Shown here: positions 26,016-37,041 of the stretch, piece after piece
Layout: each line of letters starts with the position of its first letter
Numbering within the stretch: the first letter of the stretch is position 1
NCBI RefSeq assembly: GCF_004343705.1
Contig: NZ_SKFH01000036.1
Span: 1-39,157, forward strand
DNA: 39,157 nucleotides
Origin: Flaviaesturariibacter aridisoli
Lineage (GTDB): Bacteria; Bacteroidota; Bacteroidia; Chitinophagales; Chitinophagaceae
Direction of reading: 5' to 3'
Program-made: the position numbers and the translations under genes
Notes under the pieces: generated by a model
What the model was told of the DNA's origin: nothing
Databases searched by the model: none
Seen by the model: the letters and a program-made list of their open reading frames with translations, nothing else

Positions 26016-26417
26016 GTTGGGTTGGTTAGAACGCGAAGACAAGAAGAAAATATTTTGGCCGCGGAGGCGTTGTCGTCGCAACTAGGGCGGGGAGGGTTTC
26101 CTGCAGTCAACCTGCTTGCAATTCATTGAGCCGCCCTTGCGTTCGTTGTCGTAGTGCAAGCGCTCCGCAAGCGAAGCATGCGCGAAGGCGGAACTACTGG
26201 TAGCATCACTACTTACACTGGCGTCTCTACGCTAGGCCTTAACGAAGGGCAGTTCGTGCTTTAGGACACCCTTCGCGGATGCGTTGCGAAGCAACGCGCT
26301 GCACCTACGACGTGCAGAGGCATTGCAGCCGATCGTAAGGTTACCACCGGAGTTCCCAAACGCAGCGCTCTTTGCCCCCCTCTGCGATTTATGTTCTTTC
26401 TCCTTTCTCCGTGAATA
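26016..26417. other. 402 bases without a recognised gene
   Basis: I see no gene or RNA here. The sequence holds small palindromes, such as GCGTTGC/GCAACGC near 26282-26298 and CTGCAC/GTGCAG near 26300-26318. CTGCGATTTATGTTCTTTC-type sequence towards the right looks like a decayed member of the CGCGAAGACA/CCGCGGAGGC interspersed repeats seen in related genomes. It adjoins IS copy 1. Confidence 0.5.
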
Positions 26418-26460
26418 GTCCTAGAATAGGTTGACAGTTTTTAGAAAGATCCCGGCTGCC

Positions 26461-27225
26461 TCAGGTGGCCGGGATTTTTTGTTGGTGTACCTGTTCGGGT
26501 GTTTTCATTTTTAGTGCGAGGTGAGGCCGTTTGGTATTGTATAAATGTATGGATTCGGCTACAAGCTTTTTCAGGAGTGCTTTGCTTTTGATGGTCCTGT
26601 CCATTCCAAATTCCTCTTTGATGGTTCGGTTCATGCGCTCAGCCAGTGCATTTTCATATGGATCGCCGTTTTCGGTCATAGAGAGAAGAATACCGTTTTT
26701 AGAGGCTAACGCGACGTATTCCTTACTGCAATATTGCACACCGCGATCTGAGTGATGGATGGTTTCAGTGCACTTGTCTTTTCGTTGGGCAAGCGCCATG
26801 CTCAGCGCTGGTATCATCGATTCGGTTTCCATGTTATCGGCAAGCGCATGGCCCACGATGCTGCGGCTGAAGCGGTCGGTGATCATATTGAGGTAGCAGG
26901 TGCCTTCTTCCGTTTTCAGGTACGTGATATCGCTGACCCAGACTTGATCGGGAGCGGTGGCGTGCACTTCCTTTTCGACATTGGGCCACTTACGCATCCA
27001 GTGCTTGCTCATGGTGGTTTGCACGTACCTGCGCCGGGGGCGGATCTGCAGGCCGTAGCAGCGCATGAGCGCGAAGAGCCCGTCACGTCCCATCTTCAGG
27101 CCCCTGGCCTTTAAATTACCTGCGATCAGGTGCTGGAGCTTGCGCGTTCCTACACGCGGCAGCACCTTGCGCTCGCGGTCCACGAGTTCTTTGACGGCCT
27201 GCTGCATGGCTTGTTTGCGGGCCAT
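26461..27225 (-). CDS. IS3-family transposase OrfB, catalytic part
   Basis: From the ATG at 27225 the 254-residue product holds the IS150/IS3-type helical segment and an rve integrase core with a DD(35)E triad: D99 in WVSDITY, D160 in HHSDRGVQY and E196 in NALAERMN. In IS3 elements this frame is normally joined to OrfA by a -1 frameshift. Here the -1 frame after the heptamer reads RVACALGYSRQYVYKQQ and then meets TAG (27231-27229), two codons before this ATG. The fused OrfAB would therefore be cut, so the element is probably defective unless OrfB works from its own start. Confidence 0.85.
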   Translation of the reverse strand: MARKQAMQQAVKELVDRERKVLPRVGTRKLQHLIAGNLKARGLKMGRDGLFALMRCYGLQIRPRRRYVQTTMSKHWMRKWPNVEKEVHATAPDQVWVSDITYLKTEEGTCYLNMITDRFSRSIVGHALADNMETESMIPALSMALAQRKDKCTETIHHSDRGVQYCSKEYVALASKNGILLSMTENGDPYENALAERMNRTIKEEFGMDRTIKSKALLKKLVAESIHLYNTKRPHLALKMKTPEQVHQQKIPAT

Positions 27226-27263
27226 ATCCTATTGCTGTTTGTAGACGTATTGACGGCTATAGC

Positions 27264-27692
27264 CTAAGGCGCAGGCGACGCGTCCGACTCCGATCCTTTT
27301 TCTTCCGCCCCCTGCTGCTGATCGGCACGTTGCTGCGACAGGGGTAAGCACTTTTTTCTGATCTCGGTGCCCAGTTGCTCATCGGCGATGTCGATGGCAA
27401 GATTGAGGATATACTTCTCCTCCTCGAGGCGCTTGATTTTGGCTTCCAACTGTGATATATAAGTCTTGGGCGGAGCTTTCTTTTTCATGGGAGCTTTACT
27501 AGTCCAATCCAAAGTTCCGTGTTTTCTGAGCCACACCAAAACGGTGCTTCTGCCCTGGATGCCATACTTGCCCTGTGACTGCTTCCAGGTAAGGTGCCCT
27601 TTTTCTACTTCATCAATAACCTGCAGTTTGAAGGCTAGGCTATAATCCTTCTGAGTCCTGCGCTGATAATCGCGAGCGCCTGTATCTGTCAT
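27264..27692 (-). CDS. IS3-family transposase OrfA
   Basis: The 142-residue protein carries the helix-turn-helix typical of OrfA (KDYSLAFKLQVIDEVEKGHLTWKQSQGKYGIQG ... VLVWLRKHG) and a leucine-zipper-like helix (LEAKIKRLEEEKYILNLAI). It binds the IS ends. The ATG at 27692 is chosen; a TTG at 27713 would start in the inverted repeat. The C-terminal tail after about residue 110 is Gln/Glu-rich and is the part read past the frameshift site. Confidence 0.82.
   Translation of the reverse strand: MTDTGARDYQRRTQKDYSLAFKLQVIDEVEKGHLTWKQSQGKYGIQGRSTVLVWLRKHGTLDWTSKAPMKKKAPPKTYISQLEAKIKRLEEEKYILNLAIDIADEQLGTEIRKKCLPLSQQRADQQQGAEEKGSESDASPAP
27351..27357 (-). other. Programmed -1 frameshift heptamer (copy 1)
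   Basis: The minus strand reads A AAA AAG with the orfA frame AGA AAA AAG, the correct phase for tandem slippage into the orfB frame. Confidence 0.65.
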
Positions 27693-27740
27693 ATAAGTCA
27701 ACTTTTGTGTCAACCTATTTTAGGACGAGGCACCGCGTTA

Positions 27741-27771
27741 AAAACAAAAGCCCCGACGTTGCAGTCGGGGC
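27741..27771 (-). terminator. Terminator of sucD
   Basis: A GCCCCGAC/GTCGGGGC stem with loop GTTGCA (27750-27771) is followed on the minus strand by TTTTGTTTT. It lies 24 bases past the sucD stop. Confidence 0.85.
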
Positions 27772-27794
27772 TTTCTTATTCGTTGCCGGTGTAC

Positions 27795-28673
27795 TTATTT
27801 TTTTCCGATCACGGAGGCCATCGTCTTGCCGATGTCGGCAGGGCTTGATACCACGTGGATGCCACATTCTTCCATGATCTTCATCTTGGCGGCTGCCGTG
27901 TCTTCAGCACCGCCTACGATGGCGCCGGCGTGACCCATGCGGCGGCCGGGAGGGGCCGTCTGGCCAGCGATGAAGCCAACAACGGGTTTTTTATTGCCGG
28001 TGCTCTGGATGTAACGGGCCGCTTCGGCTTCCATGCCGCCGCCGATCTCGCCGATCATCACGATCGCGTCGGTCTCGGGGTCGTTCATGAACAGCTCGAC
28101 GGCTTCTTTGGTGGTGGTGCCGATGATCGGGTCGCCACCGATGCCTACGGCCGTGGAAATGCCGAGGCCGGCTTTGGCGATCTGGTCGGCGGCCTCATAG
28201 GTGAGGGTGCCCGATTTGGATACGATGCCGATGCGGCCTTTCTTGAATACGAAGCCGGGCATGATACCCACCTTGCACTCGTCGGCCGTGATGACGCCGG
28301 GGCAGTTGGGGCCGATGAGACGGGTGCCCGTGCCCTGGAGGAAGTTCTTGACCTTGACCATGTCCTGCACGGGAATGCCTTCGGTGATGCACACCACGAG
28401 GGCAACGCCGGCGTCGGCGGCCTCCATGATGGCGTCGGCGGCGAAGGCCGGGGGCACGAAGATGATCGACACGTTGGCACCGGTTTCTTTCACACAATCG
28501 GCGACGCTGTTGAACACGCGGCGGTCGAGGTGGTCGGTGCCGCCTTTACCGGGCGTAACGCCGCCTACCACGTTGGTGCCGTACTCGATCATCTGCGAAG
28601 CATGGAAAGTGCCTTCCGTGCCGGTAAAGCCCTGGACCAGGACCTTCGATTCCTTATTGACAAGAATGCTCAT
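27795..28673 (-). CDS. Succinate-CoA ligase alpha subunit
   Basis: The 292-residue protein is a full-length SucD. It carries the CoA-binding fold and the active-site histidine that is phosphorylated as succinyl-CoA is converted to succinate with NTP formation in the TCA cycle. The CoA-binding start is [15 protein letters not shown] and [10 protein letters not shown]. The ligase part has [21 protein letters not shown] and GIGGDP. The phosphohistidine loop is [13 protein letters not shown] (~His248). The beta subunit gene sucC is not in the window, which is common in Bacteroidota. A TACTTTTG box lies about 20 bases before the ATG and a strong terminator follows. Confidence 0.97.
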   Translation of the reverse strand: MSILVNKESKVLVQGFTGTEGTFHASQMIEYGTNVVGGVTPGKGGTDHLDRRVFNSVADCVKETGANVSIIFVPPAFAADAIMEAADAGVALVVCITEGIPVQDMVKVKNFLQGTGTRLIGPNCPGVITADECKVGIMPGFVFKKGRIGIVSKSGTLTYEAADQIAKAGLGISTAVGIGGDPIIGTTTKEAVELFMNDPETDAIVMIGEIGGGMEAEAARYIQSTGNKKPVVGFIAGQTAPPGRRMGHAGAIVGGAEDTAAAKMKIMEECGIHVVSSPADIGKTMASVIGKK

Positions 28674-28693
28674 ATCGGTTTTTAAAAGTTGGG

Positions 28694-28701
28694 CAAAAGT
28701 A
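28694..28701 (-). promoter_or_regulatory. -7-like box of sucD
   Basis: TACTTTTG on the minus strand matches TAnnTTTG exactly, 20 bases before the ATG. No good -33 box is visible at the usual distance. Confidence 0.35.
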
Positions 28702-28792
28702 AGCCAAAGAAGTATTCCGCCGTTGCTGAAGCTTTAGCCGACAGGGAAGTCGGAAGCCGGAATTGTTGCCGCACGCCGGTTCCCCGTTGCCG

Positions 28793-28823
28793 AAAAAAAA
28801 CGCCCGCAGCAAAGCAGCGGGCG
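28793..28823 (-). terminator. Terminator of the 28845-29351 gene
   Basis: A CGCCCGC/GCGGGCG stem (28801-28823) is followed on the minus strand by eight T. It lies 21 bases beyond the stop of the membrane protein gene. Confidence 0.9.
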
Positions 28824-28844
28824 TCTCTGAAGGAAAAAGCCGGG

Positions 28845-29351
28845 TTAATTCATGTATTTGCGCTGTCCGGCGTACAGGAGGGTGAATACAAGGGCAACGA
28901 CGACGGAGAAGCCGCCCATGACCATCGTGACCAGGTTCGTGCCCATCAGGATGAACATGACGACAATGGGTACCCACTCGCCGATGGCCCAGATACTGAA
29001 GCCCTGTTTTTTAAGCTTGCGCATCTGCAGGGCGCCGACCAGGCAGAGCGTGGTAAACAGCAGCGCCACCACCAGGTTAATGTATTTGTACTGTTCGGCG
29101 CGTTGCATCATGTCCAGGGAAGCATCCATCCATTTGCCCATAAAGCCGTCGCCCATTTGTTCGCGGTTGTCACGGATCTTGTCGGCCTGTTCCTGGGCAT
29201 TCTTTCCCGAAACCAGGCCCCAGAGCGCGCTGATATACGCAATGCCACAGCCAATAAACGTCAGGATGGTCAACACATTGAGCGTGCTGGGCAGTTTCTT
29301 GGGCAGCTGGTCGTGCAGGAGCTCGGACTGGGTCGTGTTGTAGGATTCCAT
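28845..29351 (-). CDS. Four-helix membrane protein (DUF5362-like)
   Basis: From the ATG at 29351 the product is 168 residues. It has a polar N-terminus (MESYNTTQSELL) and four hydrophobic stretches: ~23-46 (LTILTFIGCGIAYISALWGLV), ~93-113 (YINLVVALLFTTLCLVGALQM), ~123-140 and ~143-160. A polar amphipathic segment of ~45 residues sits between the first two (KNAQEQADKIRDNREQM). It resembles small Bacteroidota membrane proteins of the DUF5362 kind, but I am not certain of the family. Transport, channel or enzyme motifs are not seen. It has its own terminator. Confidence 0.7.
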   Translation of the reverse strand: MESYNTTQSELLHDQLPKKLPSTLNVLTILTFIGCGIAYISALWGLVSGKNAQEQADKIRDNREQMGDGFMGKWMDASLDMMQRAEQYKYINLVVALLFTTLCLVGALQMRKLKKQGFSIWAIGEWVPIVVMFILMGTNLVTMVMGGFSVVVALVFTLLYAGQRKYMN

Positions 29352-29507
29352 AAAGCAGGGTTTTTGATTTAGGCAGGAAATTAAGGAAATGCGGCCAAAG
29401 TAGGCGCAATGGGGTGATTGGGTTAATTGGGTAATGGGAGAATGCGACAATAGAAGCCGGCAGGCAACCTGTTACCGATAAATCAATAGACTAATAAACC
29501 ACTACAC

Positions 29508-30353
29508 CTATTCCTCGGGTGGGGGAATGAGCTCCGGCGCGTCTTCGGCCGTCAGCTGCTCCATGTTGCGCTCGTTGGAGATCTTGCCGGTTTCTTCCAG
29601 CTGCCGCATGTCCTTGGCGTCGCGGAGGAATTCGGAGGCAAAGATGAAGTCGTTGAGGCGCTGGTTCTTCGAGAAGATGATCTCCCGGTTGTTGCCTTCC
29701 CATTCCTTGTGCCCCTGGTACATATACACAATGTGATCGCCGATCTCCATCACCGAGTTCATGTCGTGGGTGTTGATGACGGTGGTGATGTTGTATTCCT
29801 CGGTGATCTCCTTGATCAGCTGGTCGATGAGGCCGGAGGTTTGCGGATCGAGGCCCGAGTTGGGTTCATCCACGAACAGGTATTTGGGGTTGAGCACGAT
29901 GGCGCGGGCGATGCCCACGCGCTTCATCATACCGCCCGAAAGTTCGGCGGGGAATTTCCGGTTGGCGCCCTTGAGGTTCACGCGCTCGAGCACTTCGTTC
30001 ACGCGGGCCCGCTTTTCGCGCTGGCCCATGGTCGTAAACATGTCGAGCGGGAAGATGATGTTCTCCTCCACCGTCATCGAGCTGAACAGCGCGGAGCCCT
30101 GGAAGAGCATCCCGATCTCCTTGCGGATCTCTTTCTTCTGCTTTACATCCATGGCCGTAAAGTCCTGACCGCCGTAGAGGATCTGGCCCGAGTCGGGGGT
30201 GAAAAGGCCCACCATGCATTTCATGAGCACGGTCTTGCCCGACCCCGACGAGCCGATGATGAGGTTGCACTTACCGGCGTCCATCGTCACGTTGGCGTCG
30301 TTGATCACGGTCTTACCGGCAAATCCTTTCCTGAGGTTCTTGACTTCGATCAT
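29508..30353 (-). CDS. MlaF-like ABC transporter ATP-binding protein
   Basis: The 281-residue ATPase has Walker A GSSGSGKT (34-41), signature LSGGM (138-142) and Walker B YLFVDEP (158-164), then SGLDP and a switch His in NTHDMNSV. It belongs to the MlaF/Ttg2A group that powers phospholipid movement between inner and outer membranes. A ~35-residue acidic tail after ~250 exceeds the E. coli form and may mediate contacts. Its ATG overlaps the upstream mlaE stop by four bases (ATGA), so the two are translationally coupled. Confidence 0.92.
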   Translation of the reverse strand: MIEVKNLRKGFAGKTVINDANVTMDAGKCNLIIGSSGSGKTVLMKCMVGLFTPDSGQILYGGQDFTAMDVKQKKEIRKEIGMLFQGSALFSSMTVEENIIFPLDMFTTMGQREKRARVNEVLERVNLKGANRKFPAELSGGMMKRVGIARAIVLNPKYLFVDEPNSGLDPQTSGLIDQLIKEITEEYNITTVINTHDMNSVMEIGDHIVYMYQGHKEWEGNNREIIFSKNQRLNDFIFASEFLRDAKDMRQLEETGKISNERNMEQLTAEDAPELIPPPEE

Positions 30354-31096
30354 GATTGTAGCAGTAAAGCGGCCAGGATATAATCGGCAAACAGGATGGC
30401 CACGCAGGTCACCACCACCGACTTGGTGGAGGCCCGCCCGATCTCGAGGGCGCCGCCGCTAACGTGGTAGCCGAAGTAGGCGGGGATGCTCGAAATGAGG
30501 AAGGAAAAGGTATACGCCTTGCTGAGGGCGAAAAAAACGTTGTAGGGAATAAAGGCCATGAGCAGGCCGCGGTCGTAGGTGGTGGCGTCGATGATGCCCG
30601 AGGCCACCGAGGCAAAACGCCCGCCCCAGATGCCGAGCACGGCAGCGATGACGATGAGCATCGGGATCACCACCAGCGAGGCGAAGATCTTCGGCATCAC
30701 GAGGTAGGCCTTCGTGTTGATGCCCATGATCTCGAGGGCGTCGATCTGCTCCGACACACGCATGTTGCCCAGCTCTCCCGCGATCTTGGAGCCCACCACG
30801 CCGGCCAGAACGATACAAACGAGGGTAGGGGCGAATTCGAGGATCACCGTGTCGCGCACAATCTGCGGGATCGTTTCCGGCGGAATGAGTGGGTTGGTCA
30901 GCTGGTAGGCCGTCTGCACCGCCGACACGGCACCCATGAAGATCGAAATGATCACCACGATGCCCATCGAGCCGATGCCGATCTCCGAACACTGGTGCAT
31001 GAACTCCTTCCAATACATCTTGAGGTTTTCCGGTTTGGAAAACATGCTGCGGATCATCAGGATATAGCGGCCAACGTCGGTGAAAAATTTTGTCAT
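30350..31096 (-). CDS. MlaE-like ABC transporter permease
   Basis: The 248-residue integral membrane protein belongs to the MlaE family (Pfam MlaE). An amphipathic N-terminal helix is followed by about five membrane helices, with the conserved phrase VVGSKIAGELGNMRVSEQIDAL near the middle. With MlaF it forms the inner-membrane core of the Mla lipid transport system. The MCE-domain partner (MlaD) is not in this window, though in Bacteroidota it can be elsewhere. Confidence 0.92.
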   Translation of the reverse strand: MTKFFTDVGRYILMIRSMFSKPENLKMYWKEFMHQCSEIGIGSMGIVVIISIFMGAVSAVQTAYQLTNPLIPPETIPQIVRDTVILEFAPTLVCIVLAGVVGSKIAGELGNMRVSEQIDALEIMGINTKAYLVMPKIFASLVVIPMLIVIAAVLGIWGGRFASVASGIIDATTYDRGLLMAFIPYNVFFALSKAYTFSFLISSIPAYFGYHVSGGALEIGRASTKSVVVTCVAILFADYILAALLLQS

Positions 31097-31126
31097 GTAT
31101 TCTTCTGGTTCAATCTGTCCTTAGTT

Positions 31127-31179
31127 CGTCGTGAGGCGTCAGGCGTGAAGCGGGAGCAAAAGCGCTGACGGCTCGCGGC

Positions 31180-31192
<13 letters not shown>
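31127..31192. repeat. Inverted CGTGAGGCGT words overlapping the maeB stop
   Basis: CGTGAGGCGT (about 31132-31141) and ACGCCTCACG (31182-31191) form an imperfect inverted repeat. The second one encodes the last residues and the stop codon of maeB. The same word occurs at 36964-36984, also at a stop codon. Confidence 0.6.
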
Positions 31193-33516
<2,324 letters not shown>

Positions 33517-33629
33517 AGTTGTAGGCCCGCCGGCAGGCCGGCGGGGAGCACCGCGCGGATGCAACGGTTCTGCAAAGAAAAGACAATGCAGGGAGATGAC
33601 CTTGCCCGGCGGCGGGCGGGCAAATTGAG

Positions 33630-33660
33630 TTTACTCTTATCTGGCCGCATTTTATCTTTC
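33630..33660 (+). promoter_or_regulatory. Promoter of the phytochrome gene
   Basis: TTTA (33630-33633), then 19 bases, then TATCTTTC (33653-33660): a fair match to the Bacteroidota TTTG-N19-TAnnTTTG promoter. The box ends 5 bases before the ATG, so the mRNA would begin at about the start codon. Confidence 0.45.
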
Positions 33661-33665
33661 CGGCG

Positions 33666-35945
33666 ATGAACATCACCGACATTGTCAACCGGAACGTGGC
33701 CACGCTGGCCACCTGTGAAAGCGAGCCCATTCATATTCCCGGGACCATTCAGCCGCACGGGGTGCTGGCCGCCCTGAACGCCGGCGGCATCTTCCGCTAC
33801 TGCAGCGCCAATTGCGCCCGATATTTCGGGAAAGAAGCAGGCGCCCTGCTCCAGCAACCGCTCGCTTCGGCCGACGAAGAGCTGGCCCAGGCCCTGCAGC
33901 CCGCACTCAATGGCGCGGGCAACCTCGCAAAGCCATTGCGCTTCTTCCGGAACGACACGCACTGGGATGTTTTCGGCTGCTTCAACGAGGACGGGCTTTT
34001 CGTGATCGAATGTGAAGTCGCCGTGCCCGACGCGGCATCCGACGACCTGTATGACCAGACGAGCCGCTTCGTGCAGCACATCGACCGCGCCCGCACGCTG
34101 CAGGACCTCTGCCAGCGCATCGCCGAGCAGACCCGCGTCCTTACCGGCTACGACCGCGTAATGATCTACCGCTTCGACAAGGATTACAACGGGCAGGTAT
34201 ATGCGGAAAGCCGCGAAGCCCACCTGGAGCCCTACCTCGACCTTCATTACCCGCATACCGACATCCCGGTGCAGGCCCGCGACCTGTACCTCCGCAACCT
34301 GATGCGGATGATCCCCGACGTACGCTACGAGCCCGTGCCGCTGCTCACCGTGGCGGCTGGCAGCCCGGCCCCGCTCGACCTGAGCGACGCCCGCCTCCGC
34401 AGCGTATCGCCGCTGCACATTCAATACCTGAAGAATATGGGCGTCGCCGCCACGCTCACCATCTCGTTGCTCCTCGAAGGACGCCTCTGGGGCCTCGTTA
34501 CCTGCCACCACTACAGCCCGCGCCACCTGGGCCACCTGCAGCGTAAGGCGGCCCTGCTGCAGGCGCACTTCCTGAGCTCGCAGATCCAGGTGCGGGAAGT
34601 GGCCGAGGAATACGCGGTGCATACCGTGGTGGATGCACACCTGCAGCACCTGCTGCACGCCATGGAAACGGGTGGCGACTTTTCCGCCCGCTTCCGGAGG
34701 CTCAACTCGCTGCTGCCGGTGGCCAACGCTTCCGGCGCGGCCATCCTGCACGAGGGACGCATCTACACCATGGGCCGCACGCCGGCGCCCGAGCGCCTCC
34801 GCGCTCTTTTTCAATGGCTGGCCGGTAAGCCGGGAATGGAATTCGTGACCGCCCACCTCGAAGAGCACTACCCCGACGCCGCCCGGATCGCCGGCGAAGC
34901 GTCGGGCATACTGTATCACAAGCTCGGCGACCCGAAGCGCGAGGCCATCCTGTGGCTGCGCGAAGAGCAGGAGCGGACCATCAACTGGGCCGGCAACCCG
35001 CACGAAGCGGTGAAGCGCTCGCCCGCTACCAACGCCCTGACGCCGCGCAGCTCCTTCGCCATTTTCCGCGAGCTGGTGCAGGGCAGGAGCCTCGATTGGC
35101 GCCGCTCCGAGGTCGCCGCCGCGAGTCGCTTCGCCACGACGCTGCAGAACAACTTTCACCTCGAGCACCTGCAGGCCGAGGAAGCAAGCCAGCGCGTGCT
35201 CAACGAAAAGCTGATGAAGGCCAACCAGGAGCTCGCCAACATCAACTGGATCACCACGCACGACCTGAAGGAGCCGCTCCGCAAGATCCTCGTCTTTGCC
35301 TCGCGCATCGCCGGCGAAGAGGACGCGCAACTGTCAGCGAACCTCCTGCATTCGCTCAACCGCATCCAGCAGTCCGCGCGGCGGATGCAGACGCTGGTGG
35401 AAGACCTCATGGCCTACCGCCTCCTCGACGTCAATGAGAGCCCTTTTGTGCCCGTGGACCTCAACGCGGTACTGCGCGATATCGTAGACGAATACGAGGA
35501 AGAATTACGGGAAAAGGGCGGCGTACTTGTGTGGGAGGGACTACCGGTGCTGCCGATGATTCCTTACCAGGCGCGGCAGCTGTTCGGCAACCTCGTGAGC
35601 AACGCCCTCAAGTTTCAGCGCCCCGGCGTAGCGCCGCATATTACCGTGCAGTGCACGGATGCGGCGGCGGGATCATTTCATCATCCCACACAAAGCCGCA
35701 CCGGCGACTTCTACCACATCCGGGTGCAGGACAACGGCATCGGCTTCGACCCCGACCAGAACGCACGCATTTTCGATATCTTCTACCGCCTGCACAATGC
35801 GGAAGCCTACCGCGGCACCGGCATCGGGCTGGCCATCTGCAAACGCATCGTGGAAAATCACGGTGGCTTTATCACTGCCTCCGGCGATGAGGCGCGCGGG
35901 GCTTCCTTCTCTATCTTTCTCCCGAAGGATCGGGGAGAGGGCTGA
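33666..35945 (+). CDS. Bacteriophytochrome histidine kinase
   Basis: The 759-residue protein is a red/far-red light sensor with domain order PAS-GAF-PHY-HisKA-HATPase. The chromophore-binding cysteine near the N-terminus fits C17 (TCESEPIHIPGTIQPHG), the canonical place for covalent biliverdin. The GAF domain has YPHTDIPVQAR (where many members have YPASDIPAQAR) and RSVSPLHIQYLKNMGV. The PHY tongue has PRSSF. The phospho-accepting His is ~H532 in THDLKEPLRK. The HATPase core has N and G boxes (QDNGIGFDPDQ, GTGIGLAICKRIVENHGG). It should autophosphorylate in the cytoplasm in a light-dependent way. No response regulator or heme oxygenase is adjacent. It diverges from maeB. Confidence 0.95.
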   Translation: MNITDIVNRNVATLATCESEPIHIPGTIQPHGVLAALNAGGIFRYCSANCARYFGKEAGALLQQPLASADEELAQALQPALNGAGNLAKPLRFFRNDTHWDVFGCFNEDGLFVIECEVAVPDAASDDLYDQTSRFVQHIDRARTLQDLCQRIAEQTRVLTGYDRVMIYRFDKDYNGQVYAESREAHLEPYLDLHYPHTDIPVQARDLYLRNLMRMIPDVRYEPVPLLTVAAGSPAPLDLSDARLRSVSPLHIQYLKNMGVAATLTISLLLEGRLWGLVTCHHYSPRHLGHLQRKAALLQAHFLSSQIQVREVAEEYAVHTVVDAHLQHLLHAMETGGDFSARFRRLNSLLPVANASGAAILHEGRIYTMGRTPAPERLRALFQWLAGKPGMEFVTAHLEEHYPDAARIAGEASGILYHKLGDPKREAILWLREEQERTINWAGNPHEAVKRSPATNALTPRSSFAIFRELVQGRSLDWRRSEVAAASRFATTLQNNFHLEHLQAEEASQRVLNEKLMKANQELANINWITTHDLKEPLRKILVFASRIAGEEDAQLSANLLHSLNRIQQSARRMQTLVEDLMAYRLLDVNESPFVPVDLNAVLRDIVDEYEEELREKGGVLVWEGLPVLPMIPYQARQLFGNLVSNALKFQRPGVAPHITVQCTDAAAGSFHHPTQSRTGDFYHIRVQDNGIGFDPDQNARIFDIFYRLHNAEAYRGTGIGLAICKRIVENHGGFITASGDEARGASFSIFLPKDRGEG

Positions 35946-36055
35946 GCCGTCGGATGCGCCCGCAGCGCAGGACTTCGTCCCGTGATTAACCCCGTACGTC
36001 AAATAAAGCTCCGGGACTTGGCTGAAGATTCTACTTTCGGTTCATAACCACGCTT

Positions 36056-36967
36056 ATGAATACGCAGTACACGATCGAAACCCGCAACCTTACCTACCGA
36101 TTCGGCACCGATGCGGTGGTGCTCCAGGACATCAACCTGCAGGTGCCCGCCGGTGCCGTATATGGTTTTCTCGGACCGAACGGGGCCGGCAAGACCACCA
36201 CGTTGCGCCTGCTCCTCGGCCTGCTCCGCTCCCAGGAAGGCAGCATCCGCCTTTTCGGCCTCGACCCCGCCACCGAACGGCTCGCCATCCTGCGCCGCCT
36301 TGGCTCCCTCATCGAGCAGCCCTCGCTCTACGGCCACCTGACCGCACGCGAGAACCTCGAGGTATACCGCCGCATTTACGGCGCCGCACCCGAGCGCACC
36401 GAAGCCGTGCTCGAGCTCGTGGACCTCGCCCGCACCGGCAAGAAAAAAGCAAAGCAGTTTTCCCTCGGCATGAAACAACGCCTGTCCATTGCCGTGGCGC
36501 TGCTGCACAGCCCCGAGCTCCTTATTCTGGACGAGCCCACCAACGGCCTCGATCCCAACGGCATTATCGAAACGCGCGAGCTGATCAAGCGCCTCAACCG
36601 CGAGCAGGGCGTTACCATCATCGTGTCGAGCCACATCCTCGCCGAGGTGGAGAAGATGGCCACGCACGTGGGCATCATCCACCAGGGCCGCATGCGCTTC
36701 CAGGGTACGCTCGCCGAGCTGCAGGCGCTGCAGTCGGGCCGGAGCTTCCTCCAGCTCGATACGTCCGACAACGAGGCCGCCCTGCAGCTGCTGAAAGCCG
36801 AAGGCGCCGAGCACCGCGCCGGCCACCTCGTGCTGCCTCTTACCGATAAGGCCGGCACCGCCCGCGTGGCCCGCATCCTCGTACAGGGAAACCTCGACGT
36901 GTTTCTCCTGCAGCCGCAGCAACAAGACCTTGAGCAACACTTTATCGACATCACCTCGGGTTCGTGA
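36056..36967 (+). CDS. ABC-2 type exporter ATP-binding protein
   Basis: The 303-residue ATPase has Walker A GPNGAGKT (40-47), signature FSLGMKQR (135-142) and Walker B LLILDEP (155-161), with the ISxx switch in SSHILAEVEKM. It belongs to the BcrA/CcmA-type exporters (bacitracin or lantibiotic resistance and related drug export). The C-terminal ~80 residues are the typical small alpha/beta domain. The permease gene follows after 74 bases. The substrate is unknown. A TACTTTCG sequence lies 17 bases before the ATG. Confidence 0.93.
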   Translation: MNTQYTIETRNLTYRFGTDAVVLQDINLQVPAGAVYGFLGPNGAGKTTTLRLLLGLLRSQEGSIRLFGLDPATERLAILRRLGSLIEQPSLYGHLTARENLEVYRRIYGAAPERTEAVLELVDLARTGKKKAKQFSLGMKQRLSIAVALLHSPELLILDEPTNGLDPNGIIETRELIKRLNREQGVTIIVSSHILAEVEKMATHVGIIHQGRMRFQGTLAELQALQSGRSFLQLDTSDNEAALQLLKAEGAEHRAGHLVLPLTDKAGTARVARILVQGNLDVFLLQPQQQDLEQHFIDITSGS

Positions 36968-37041
36968 GGCGTGAGGCGTGAATCGTCAATGGCCGCCGCA
37001 GCCAACTACAAACCACAAACTATAAACTATAAACTTTTCTC
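36964..37041. repeat. GTGAGGCGTGAG and ACTATAAACTATAAAC words between exporter genes
   Basis: After the stop codon the sequence repeats GTGAGGC-type words, then ACTACAAACCACAAACTATAAACTATAAAC-type near-tandem words up to the permease ATG. Confidence 0.6.

Larger units (their letters stand above)
26418..27726 (-). mobile_element. IS3-family insertion sequence, copy 1
   Basis: The element is about 1.31 kb. Its ends are GTCCTAGAATAGGTTGAC (26418-26435) and the complement of GTCCTAAAATAGGTTGAC (27709-27726), an 18-base inverted repeat with one mismatch. It contains orfA and orfB in the minus direction with an A AAA AAG slippery heptamer. No clear target duplication is visible. The same IR family (TCCTARAATARGTTGAC) bounds copy 2, but the proteins differ considerably, so they are related rather than identical elements. 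Confidence 0.88.
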
